Program-made: the position numbers and the translations under genes
The notes under the pieces: generated by a model
The model's database searches: none
The model's input: the letters and a program-made list of their open reading frames with translations, nothing else
What the model was told of the DNA's origin: nothing
Shown here: positions 32,356 to 38,488 of the stretch, piece by piece
Layout of the letters: each line of letters begins with the position of its first letter
Position numbering within the stretch: position 1 is the first letter of the stretch
Assembly (NCBI GenBank): GCA_910576795.1
Contig: CAJTIX010000010.1
Coordinates: 1 to 38,488 of the forward strand
Direction of reading: 5' to 3'
Source: an uncultured Bacilli bacterium
GTDB taxonomy: Bacteria; Bacillota_I; Bacilli_A; RF39; UBA660
Length of the DNA: 38,488 nt

Positions 32356-32956
32356 TTTCCATTCTCGTTTCTCTAGAGGGAGGGATTTTATTGCTTTTAT
32401 AAAAGCTAGATTGTGAATATGTTTCTAGTTCTGGAATTGTTTCCTCTATCAATTCATATCCAAGAAGATAGCGATAATTTAATGTTCTGATTTTTAATAA
32501 TTGTTCAAATTCTATATGTATAGGACCCTCTGTACTGATTATTTTTTGCATTGATTTTAATATAAAGTACTTGATTTCTAGATTGGCAATTTTATAGATA
32601 TTATTTTTTATTTCTGAATTTATAATTGTTAAAATAAGTTCTAAATTATGGAATGTGATTTCAGTTATTTTTTCTTTATTTGTAAGTATGAGTAGAATGG
32701 TTTCTTCTATTGATTCCAATTGCGCTAATGCATGGAAACTAGACATTCCATTTTGTTGTATTAAATGATATTGAAAATCACGAATTATAATTTTTTCATT
32801 TTGGAAAGGGGATAATGTTTTCTCATTTTCGAATAGCTTTTTTATAAATTGGTCGATTTGTTCAAAGGTTTCCAAACTTATATATTGTTTTAATAAATCA
32901 ATTGTTTCTTTCTCACATAGTTGCTTGGTTACGTTAATGATTGCATATCTATCCAT
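32324..32956 (-). CDS. Hypothetical helical protein
   Basis: The 210-residue soluble protein starts at ATG 32956 with AAGGTGG four bases upstream; an in-frame start at 33028 would run through the promoter region. It is nearly all helical, rich in Ile, Leu and Glu, with no motif I know. TATAAT about 28 bases upstream of the start codon on the minus strand is a likely -10. It is divergent from the small RNA at 33048 and forms a two-gene unit with the next, overlapping frame. Function unknown. Confidence 0.65.
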   Translation of the reverse strand: MDRYAIINVTKQLCEKETIDLLKQYISLETFEQIDQFIKKLFENEKTLSPFQNEKIIIRDFQYHLIQQNGMSSFHALAQLESIEETILLILTNKEKITEITFHNLELILTIINSEIKNNIYKIANLEIKYFILKSMQKIISTEGPIHIEFEQLLKIRTLNYRYLLGYELIEETIPELETYSQSSFYKSNKIPPSRETRMESAIYHRMDSN

Positions 32957-33012
32957 AAAACCACCTTGTTTTCTATTATATAATAAAAATGGAAAAAATG
33001 GTAGAAATTTTT

Positions 33013-33041
33013 TTGACAAGAATAACAAAATATGCTATTAT
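33013..33041 (+). promoter_or_regulatory. Promoter of the small RNA
   Basis: TTGACA (33013-33018), a 17-base spacer and TATTAT (33036-33041). Confidence 0.75.
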
Positions 33042-33047
33042 GAATAT

Positions 33048-33173
33048 GTCAAGGAAACTTGCATAAAATAAAAAGGAATACCTAATTTTGAAGCGTTAGG
33101 TACTACCCCAAATAGAGATTTGTACCGACTTTGATATGAACCCCATTTCTTGGACATAAGAAATGGGGTTTTT
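33048..33173 (+). ncRNA. Unidentified structured small RNA (about 126 nt) with terminator
   Basis: A strong promoter is followed by four hairpins and no convincing gene. CAAG-GAAA-CTTG lies near the 5' end. TACCTAA/TTAGGTA has a 10-base loop. CAAAT-AGAG-ATTTG follows. Last is a 13-bp terminator stem (33139-33151 with 33158-33170) and a T run ending at 33173. A downstream gene in this direction is missing: after the terminator comes about 95 bases of AT-rich DNA and a tRNA on the other strand. It is therefore a free-standing RNA, not a riboswitch. I cannot match it to tmRNA, SRP, RNase P or 6S. Confidence 0.65.
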
Positions 33174-33267
33174 ATATGGGAAAATTGAGTTATGAAAATA
33201 AAATAGAGATATATAAGGATAAACAGAAAATATTATGATGTATAAAATTTTTATTATCAGAATAAAG

Positions 33268-33293
33268 AAAAAACCTTGTGAGTAAGGTTTTTT
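33268..33293. terminator. Terminator of tRNA-Ser
   Basis: AAAAAACCTT-GTGAGT-AAGGTTTTTT gives a T tract on both strands, so it can end the leftward tRNA-Ser transcript and any read-through from the small RNA. Confidence 0.7.
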
Positions 33294-33304
33294 AATATTC
33301 TAAA

Positions 33305-33395
33305 TGGCGGAGTAGAGAGGATTTGAACCTCCGCGCCAGTTGCCCGACCTACACCCTTAGCAGGGGCGCCTCTTCAGCCTCTTGAGTACTACTCC
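33305..33395 (-). tRNA. tRNA-Ser (anticodon GCT)
   Basis: Acceptor stem GGAGTAG/CTACTCC with discriminator G and encoded CCA, anticodon loop CTGCTAA (GCT), and a long variable arm (GGTCGGGCAACTGGC region) typical of Ser class II tRNAs. It reads AGC/AGT codons. Confidence 0.93.
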
Positions 33396-33407
33396 AGAAC
33401 ATTTACC

Positions 33408-33436
33408 ATTTTACAAGATATTATTTCATCTGTCAA
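33408..33436 (-). promoter_or_regulatory. Promoter of tRNA-Ser
   Basis: On the minus strand TTGACA (33436-33431), a 17-base spacer and TAAAAT (33413-33408). Confidence 0.75.
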
Positions 33437-33486
33437 TACACCTGACAAAATTTGTGGTTTTTTGAATGTATTATAGAAAAAAGGAA

Positions 33487-34347
33487 CTAATGGTATAATT
33501 CCTTTTTCAATTGTTCAATATTTTCATTGTATAAACTGATATAATCTTCTTTTTCTGAACTTTCTTTTTCTGTTAAATTGGATAGAGAATGTAATTCAAT
33601 TACTTGAATTCCTGTTTTTGATATTAGGGAAGATACTGTCTCATTTAATTGATCTTGATTAAAAGTAAATAAATAACTAACTGTTTTATTTCTAATCAGT
33701 TCTTCGACATCACTAATGGTTTTTTGAGTCAAGTCATCTTCCTCCAAAGAAATGACTGTAAAACCATTTTTTTCTAGAAATTTTAATGCACTGTTATCGG
33801 TTACAATCGTTTTATAATTAGCGCTTTCACTTAATAATTTCAATTTCGCATCTATATTGGAAATTTCAATTTTCAATTCTTCATAATTTTTTTCAATTTC
33901 TTCTTTTAAGTAATGATTTGTAATATATTCGGATAATCCATTTTTAATATTCAAACTTAACATTAAGAAGTTAGAAGGATCTAACCATAGTTCTTCTTGA
34001 TGTTTATTTTGTTCCATACTAAGTGTTGTATCAATAATCATTAGATTTTTATTATGTCGAAACATAGGTGCAACATAATCTTTTTCATTGCTAAGACCAT
34101 TGAAAATATACATATCACCTTTACTATAATCTGTAATTTGTTTATCAGTTAAGGTATAGGTTTTAAAATCGATTTCATTTGGATAAATACTATGAATTGT
34201 ACTATGTTCTCCATATAGTCTTTTTGTAATATACTCAATTGGATAAACGGTTGTATAGATCGTAATATCTTCCAAGTTATCTCGTTTCAAACAACCTGTT
34301 GTACAAAATATGATAATTGTTGTAAATAAAATACTTAATTTTTTCAT
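33487..34347 (-). CDS. ZnuA/AdcA-like lipoprotein lacking the usual metal ligands
   Basis: The 286-residue protein starts at ATG 34347, overlapping the yidD stop as ATGA. A short hydrophobic signal ends at a TTGC lipobox, with lipidated Cys19. The rest follows the zinc/manganese-binding protein plan: TVYPIEYITKRLYG, the YIFNG strand, ELWLDPSNF, the helical backbone and the C-terminal lobe. Three positions that normally hold His are changed (IDFKTYT, EELWLDP, TDNSALKFL: Phe, Glu and Asn by my alignment). No ABC ATPase or permease is next to it. It may bind another ligand or have a non-transport role; family membership is fairly sure, zinc binding is not. Confidence 0.8.
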   Translation of the reverse strand: MKKLSILFTTIIIFCTTGCLKRDNLEDITIYTTVYPIEYITKRLYGEHSTIHSIYPNEIDFKTYTLTDKQITDYSKGDMYIFNGLSNEKDYVAPMFRHNKNLMIIDTTLSMEQNKHQEELWLDPSNFLMLSLNIKNGLSEYITNHYLKEEIEKNYEELKIEISNIDAKLKLLSESANYKTIVTDNSALKFLEKNGFTVISLEEDDLTQKTISDVEELIRNKTVSYLFTFNQDQLNETVSSLISKTGIQVIELHSLSNLTEKESSEKEDYISLYNENIEQLKKELYH

Positions 34348-34565
34348 TTTTTCTTCCTTTCTGGGACAGGATCGTATCCACTTGTTCCCCAAGGGGTACA
34401 CCTTAATATTCTTTTGATGGTATAGTAACTTCCTTTGATACTTCCGTGAACTTGAATGGCTTCTATTCCATAATTAGAACAAGTCGGAATGTGTCTACAA
34501 TTTTGATGGAATTTACCTGGTATTTTTTGATAAATTTGAATCAACCTGATTAAAATATATTTCAT
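34344..34565 (-). CDS. yidD: Membrane protein insertion efficiency factor YidD
   Basis: The 73-residue protein has the family signature: NCRHIPTCSNYGIEAI, then G-x-x-x-G, then RILRCTPWGTSGYDPVP. YidD lies at the inner face of the membrane and aids Sec/YidC insertion. ATG 34565 is used, with GGTG five bases upstream. Its usual neighbours (rnpA, yidC) are absent here; instead it is translationally coupled to a lipoprotein gene. Length is typical. Confidence 0.93.
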   Translation of the reverse strand: MKYILIRLIQIYQKIPGKFHQNCRHIPTCSNYGIEAIQVHGSIKGSYYTIKRILRCTPWGTSGYDPVPERKKK

Positions 34566-34580
34566 ATTTACACCATTCAC

Positions 34581-34609
34581 ATTATACTAAATTTTTGGAA
34601 TTCTGTAAA
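34581..34609 (-). promoter_or_regulatory. Promoter of yidD-lipoprotein
   Basis: On the minus strand TTTACA (34609-34604), a 17-base spacer and TATAAT (34586-34581). It is divergent from the rlmN promoter. Confidence 0.75.
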
Positions 34610-34674
34610 TGATTAAAATTTGTGAATAATATACAGGAAAAAATAAAACAATAGTTCCCATATTCTACAAAATT

Positions 34675-34683
34675 TGCTATAAT
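34675..34683 (+). promoter_or_regulatory. Extended -10 promoter of rlmN
   Basis: TGCTATAAT provides a TG-extended consensus -10 with a poor -35, about 18 bases before the rlmN start. It probably drives rlmN-prpC-prkC-rsgA. Confidence 0.6.
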
Positions 34684-34700
34684 AGATAAAAGGTGAATGT

Positions 34701-35723
34701 ATGAAAAATATATACGGGATGACGTTAGACAAATTAGAAAATTATTTTTTAGAACATAATGAAAAGAAATTCAAAGCTGTACAGGTTTTTGAGTGGCTTT
34801 ATAAAAAAAGAATTTCCACCTTTGATGAAATGACCAATATCAAAAAAGAAACATTAGAACAATTTGAAAAAGATTTTACGATGCAGGGAATTACGTTAGT
34901 AACGAAAACCGAAGGAAAAGATGTCATTAAATTTTTATTTGAACTTTCGGATTCCAATAAAGTAGAAGCGGTTTTAATGAAACATGATTATGGAAATAGT
35001 CTATGTGTTTCAACAGAAGTTGGTTGTAATATGGGATGTGCTTTTTGTGAAAGTGGACGTTTAAAAAAAGTACGCCATTTAGAAACCCATGAAATGGTAT
35101 TACAAATACTTGCAGTAGAAGCTTATATAAAAGCAAGAGTGTCCCATGTGGTTTTAATGGGAATTGGGGAACCATTTGATAATTATGAAAATGTGATTGA
35201 TTTTATTTCCATTATCAATAGTGGAAAGGGAATTGATCTAGGAGCTAGACATATTACCGTATCCACTTGTGGGATTGTTCCCAAAATAGAAGCATTTATG
35301 CAAGAGGGAAAACAGGTGAATTTGGCGATTAGTTTACATGCTCCCAATAATAATCTCAGAAATCAATTGATGCCAATTAATAAGGTATATCCAATTGAAC
35401 AATTAATAGAAGTACTTAAAAAATATATTGAAAAGACAAATCGTCGTGTTACTTTTGAATATATATTATTAGAAAACGTAAATGATACCGATGCTTGTGC
35501 TTTAGAACTTGTAGAGCTTTTAAAAGGAATGAATTGTTATGTCAATTTAATTCCTTATAATGAAACAAGTCATATAGAGTTTACAAAAAGTTCGAAAGAA
35601 ACCATTATGAGATTTTATGATATCTTAAAAAAGAATCAAATTCAGGTGACCATTCGCAAAGAATTTGGAAGAAAAGTAATGGCTGCATGTGGACAATTAC
35701 GTTCCAATTATGAGGAGGCTTAA
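34701..35723 (+). CDS. rlmN: 23S rRNA/tRNA (adenine-C2)-methyltransferase RlmN
   Basis: The 340-residue radical-SAM enzyme has the 4Fe-4S motif C109-x3-C113-x2-C116 (GCNMGCAFCESG), an N-terminal helical domain with FKAVQVFEWLYKK, and the C-terminal catalytic Cys in MAACGQL. It methylates A2503 of 23S rRNA and A37 of some tRNAs. AAAGGTGA precedes ATG 34701. It starts the cluster rlmN-prpC-prkC-rsgA, the same order as in Bacillus. Confidence 0.96.
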   Translation: MKNIYGMTLDKLENYFLEHNEKKFKAVQVFEWLYKKRISTFDEMTNIKKETLEQFEKDFTMQGITLVTKTEGKDVIKFLFELSDSNKVEAVLMKHDYGNSLCVSTEVGCNMGCAFCESGRLKKVRHLETHEMVLQILAVEAYIKARVSHVVLMGIGEPFDNYENVIDFISIINSGKGIDLGARHITVSTCGIVPKIEAFMQEGKQVNLAISLHAPNNNLRNQLMPINKVYPIEQLIEVLKKYIEKTNRRVTFEYILLENVNDTDACALELVELLKGMNCYVNLIPYNETSHIEFTKSSKETIMRFYDILKKNQIQVTIRKEFGRKVMAACGQLRSNYEEA

Positions 35724-35724
35724 T

Positions 35725-36480
35725 ATGGAATATTCCTATTTAACAGATCCTGGAAAAGTGCGGGATCATAATGAAGATAGTGTAATTGTAGTAGAAAATA
35801 GAGGTGGAGAAATTCTACTTGCGGTGGCAGATGGTATGGGAGGTCACCTAGCTGGTGAAGTGGCTTCTAGTATAGCCATATCCCATATCGGGAAACGTTT
35901 TAAGGAACTTGGATCCATTGGAAATAAGGAAGATGCGATTCATTGGTTACAAGAAACGGTGAGCGAAGCCAATGTTCTTATCTATAAATATACCGTGGAA
36001 CATCCAGAAAGCAAAGGTATGGGTACAACTTTAGTAACTGCAATACTCACTTCTGATTTCCTATTATTTGGAAACATTGGAGATTCCTCTGGATTTGTCA
36101 TGAAAAAAGGACAAATTCATAAGATTACAACCGATCATACTTTGGTAAACTTACTTGTAAAATCAGGTGAGTTAACAGAGGAAGAAGCTAAGGAACATCC
36201 AAGAAAAAATGTTTTAATGAAAGCGCTTGGTGCGACAACAACAGTGGATATGGATATCTTTGATGTAGAAACCGATATTGATGGCATTATGCTTTGTAGT
36301 GATGGGGTTACCAATATGTTGGATTTTGACCAAATCGCAAGAGTACTCAGTGAGGATTTGACAGCAGAGGAAAAGGTTTCTAAATTGATTCAAAAATGTA
36401 ACAATCGTGGTGGAAATGATAATATTTCTGTAGCGTATATTTCCGTTACAAATCAAGATAAAGGTGGTAGTGACAAATGA
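35725..36480 (+). CDS. prpC: PP2C-type Ser/Thr protein phosphatase
   Basis: The 251-residue cytosolic phosphatase has the PPM metal motifs: R-D-H-N-E-D near residue 13, ADGMGGH near 40, GDSS near 116, DGVTNML near 195 and GGNDNISV near 232. It removes phosphate from PrkC and its targets. The third motif is GDSS where GDSR is usual. GAGGAGG precedes ATG 35725, one base after rlmN. The stop overlaps the kinase ATG by four bases, so phosphatase and kinase are made together. Confidence 0.95.
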   Translation: MEYSYLTDPGKVRDHNEDSVIVVENRGGEILLAVADGMGGHLAGEVASSIAISHIGKRFKELGSIGNKEDAIHWLQETVSEANVLIYKYTVEHPESKGMGTTLVTAILTSDFLLFGNIGDSSGFVMKKGQIHKITTDHTLVNLLVKSGELTEEEAKEHPRKNVLMKALGATTTVDMDIFDVETDIDGIMLCSDGVTNMLDFDQIARVLSEDLTAEEKVSKLIQKCNNRGGNDNISVAYISVTNQDKGGSDK

Positions 36481-38282
36481 TTACAAGAGGACAAAAAATA
36501 AATGATCGTTATCAAATTATAAGAACCATTGGAGAAGGTGGAATGGCCAATGTTTATTTGGCTCATGATTTGATTTTAGATAGAGATGTTGCGGTTAAAA
36601 TTTTAAGAGGAGATCTTGCGAATGATGAAAAATTTGTAAGGAGATTTCAAAGAGAAGCCATTTCGGCAAGTAGCTTAACTCATCCTAATATTGTTGGAAT
36701 GTATGATGTTGGAGAAGATGATGGAAAATATTTCATTGTTATGGAATATGTCGAAGGGAAAACTTTAAAAAGTTTAATCAAAAGAAGAGGTGCTCTTACC
36801 TTATCAGAAGTCATTGACATTATGTTACAACTTACCAGTGGAATTGCTTGTGCTCATGAAAGTTATATCATTCATAGAGACATCAAACCACAAAATGTAT
36901 TGATATTAGATGATGGAACAGTGAAAATTACCGATTTTGGAATCGCTATGGCCCTCAATAGCAATGAACTGACACAAACCAATTCTGTTATGGGTTCTGT
37001 TCACTATTTACCACCAGAACAAGCCAATGGAACTGGTTCTACCATTAAAAGTGATATTTATTCCTTGGGAATTTTAATGTATGAGTTATTGACTGGAAAA
37101 TTGCCTTTTAAAGGGGACAATGCGGTTGAAATTGCCATCAAACAAATGAAAAATCCAATTCCAAGCGTTTGTGATCTGTTTCCAGAAATTCCACAAAGTA
37201 TTGAAAATGTGATTTTGAAAGCATGTGCGAAAAATCCAAAAAATCGTTATGAAAATGTGATGGAAATGCATGAGGATATTAAGACTGCTTTGAGTAAAGA
37301 GCGTGCCGATGAAAAGAAATATGTATATCCTTATCCAGAACAAGAAGTGGAAGAAAAAGTAAGCGTGAGTCGTTTTAAGAAAAATGAATCCAAACGAACG
37401 AATGAAAAAGCAGAAAAAACAGATAAAAAAACAAATAAGTTATTGTGGGTTACTGGGATTGTTTGTGTACTTGCTGCTATTGTCATTACTTTTGTTGTTC
37501 TATTTTTACCAAAAGTAACCACAGTACCAGATGTAGAAATTCCAGATGTGTCCAAAATGTCAATTGTCAATGCGGAAGCAACTCTTAAAAAAGAAGGATT
37601 TGAAGTCGCAACAGATGTTGAAGAAGAGTACAGTATTGATATTGATTCTGGCATGGTAATTGGTACAAATCCAAGTGTTGGTAGAAGTGTGAAAAAAGGT
37701 ACCGTAGTTACTTTAGTGGTATCAAAAGGATTTGAAGGGATTGTAGTAGAAAATTATGTTGGACAAAATATTCAATCCATTGAAGCCAAATTAAAAGAAG
37801 AAGGTATTGTTGTTTTGGTAGAGAAAAAAGAATTCAAAGATACAGATGATCAAAAAGAAGATATCATACTAGAACAAGATATTGCAGAAGGTGAAAAACT
37901 AAAAAGAGGAGATACCATTGTTTTTCAAGTATCTACCTTAATTACTGTTTATCCAGATTTTGTGAAAGAAGATTGGACATATGCTGGTATTGAAGAGTTT
38001 TGCGCAACCCATAATGTTCCTTTAACCAAGGAAGAAAAAGAAGATGCTACTGTTCCAGAAGGTACTATACTTGCACAAAGTAGACCAGCAGGAAGTAAAG
38101 TAGTTGGTGGTGGAGCGATTACATTACGTATTACAGTATCCAAAAAACCAGTAGTGGTTCCAGAAGAACCAAAACCAGATGAGAAACCGGATGAAGAAAA
38201 GAAACCAGAAACGGAAAAACCAGTTAGTAAACCAGAAGATACAGAAAACAAAGATGATGAAAAAACCACTGCAGGTGCTTAA
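36477..38282 (+). CDS. prkC: PASTA-domain Ser/Thr protein kinase
   Basis: The 601-residue membrane kinase has a cytosolic Hanks-type domain (residues about 10-275: glycine loop GEGGMA, Lys41 in VAVK, catalytic HRDIKPQN at 133-140, DFG at 153-155), a basic linker, one membrane segment (about 322-344) and three extracellular PASTA repeats (about 348-416, 417-488, 488-556). The repeats sense muropeptides or lipid II and control growth and cell-wall metabolism. A Pro/Glu/Lys-rich tail of about 45 residues follows. The third repeat is divergent. The end overlaps the rsgA start. Confidence 0.95.
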   Translation: MITRGQKINDRYQIIRTIGEGGMANVYLAHDLILDRDVAVKILRGDLANDEKFVRRFQREAISASSLTHPNIVGMYDVGEDDGKYFIVMEYVEGKTLKSLIKRRGALTLSEVIDIMLQLTSGIACAHESYIIHRDIKPQNVLILDDGTVKITDFGIAMALNSNELTQTNSVMGSVHYLPPEQANGTGSTIKSDIYSLGILMYELLTGKLPFKGDNAVEIAIKQMKNPIPSVCDLFPEIPQSIENVILKACAKNPKNRYENVMEMHEDIKTALSKERADEKKYVYPYPEQEVEEKVSVSRFKKNESKRTNEKAEKTDKKTNKLLWVTGIVCVLAAIVITFVVLFLPKVTTVPDVEIPDVSKMSIVNAEATLKKEGFEVATDVEEEYSIDIDSGMVIGTNPSVGRSVKKGTVVTLVVSKGFEGIVVENYVGQNIQSIEAKLKEEGIVVLVEKKEFKDTDDQKEDIILEQDIAEGEKLKRGDTIVFQVSTLITVYPDFVKEDWTYAGIEEFCATHNVPLTKEEKEDATVPEGTILAQSRPAGSKVVGGGAITLRITVSKKPVVVPEEPKPDEKPDEEKKPETEKPVSKPEDTENKDDEKTTAGA

Positions 38283-38488
38283 TGCAAGGAAGAATTGTTA
38301 AGTTAATTAGTAATGATTATACAGTCGAAGCAAATGGAGTAAGGTATGTTTGTAAAAGTAGGGGAAAGTTTCGTAACTTACATATTACTCCACTTGTTGG
38401 CGATTTTGTTGAATTTGATGAAAAGCAACATTACATTATGGATGTGTTACCTCGTACCAATGCGTTAATTCGTCCTCCTGTTGCGAAC
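38282..38488 (+). CDS. rsgA: Ribosome small subunit GTPase RsgA, N-terminal part (cut by window edge)
   Basis: ATG 38282 overlaps the kinase stop by one base, and 69 codons reach the window end. The visible part is the OB-fold domain (MQGRIVKLISNDYTVEANG, then PLVGDFVEF and DVLPRTNALIRPPVAN), which in RsgA binds 16S rRNA near the decoding site. The circularly permuted GTPase domain would follow outside the window. Position after prpC-prkC is conserved in Bacilli. Confidence 0.92.
   Translation, partial: MQGRIVKLISNDYTVEANGVRYVCKSRGKFRNLHITPLVGDFVEFDEKQHYIMDVLPRTNALIRPPVAN

Noticed and set aside
33048..33173. Riboswitch for a downstream gene
   Set aside because: The RNA ends at its own terminator and the next feature is a tRNA on the opposite strand.
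1..38488. CRISPR arrays or Cas genes
   Set aside because: No regularly spaced repeats or Cas motifs are seen anywhere.
1..38488. Mycoplasma-type code (TGA as Trp)
   Set aside because: Trp codons in conserved proteins are TGG and several genes end at TGA with proper downstream starts.

Overview
The window is a low-GC Firmicutes chromosome using the standard code: Trp is TGG and TGA terminates several genes. Core gene order (secE-nusG-rplK-rplA-rplJ-rplL-methyltransferase-rpoB-rpoC; rlmN-prpC-prkC-rsgA) points to the Bacilli. RpoB has Asn at the position of E. coli His526. That trait is known from Mollicutes and their walled relatives (Erysipelotrichia-like lineages), so a gut-type member of that branch is a reasonable guess; genus cannot be called. 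Promoters are unusually easy to read: many show a TTGACA-like -35, a 17-bp spacer and a TATAAT-like -10.

Positions 1-8600 are accessory. They hold the 3' end of an IS256-family transposase, an HD-domain nucleotidase, and a 784-aa ABC-type ATPase with a CPFC zinc-hook motif and an R-x3-E...H motif typical of RloC/PrrC anticodon nucleases (a probable phage-defence gene). Next come two divergent pairs of small XRE regulators around a palindromic operator, a long nested hairpin, two tiny overlapping genes and a large serine recombinase. The recombinase and regulators suggest an integrated or decayed mobile element; the nuclease may be its cargo.

Positions 8600-17300 return to the chromosome: a tRNA-Cys/tRNA-Gly unit, an LCP cell-wall ligase fused to a PASTA domain, a ZIP metal transporter, an orphan prepilin, a 6S-like RNA, FtsK/SpoIIIE, two related coiled-coil proteins of unknown function and a metallophosphoesterase. 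A complete ISLre2-like insertion sequence (17315-18928) with a 9-bp target duplication sits in the stop codon of the phosphoesterase gene, just upstream of the secE promoter.

Positions 18940-30840 are the transcription/translation core: secE-nusG, an unrecognised 207-aa gene, rplK-rplA with two L1-type leader motifs, rplJL behind an L10 leader with an attenuator, a methyltransferase, and rpoB-rpoC. Positions 30840-38488 hold an NrtR-like regulator, a membrane-anchored protein, two unknown overlapping genes, an unidentified ~126-nt small RNA with its own promoter and terminator, a tRNA-Ser, yidD translationally coupled to a ZnuA-like lipoprotein that lacks the usual His ligands, and the cluster rlmN-prpC-prkC-rsgA. 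PASTA domains occur in both the LCP protein and the kinase, so two envelope factors here may read peptidoglycan state.
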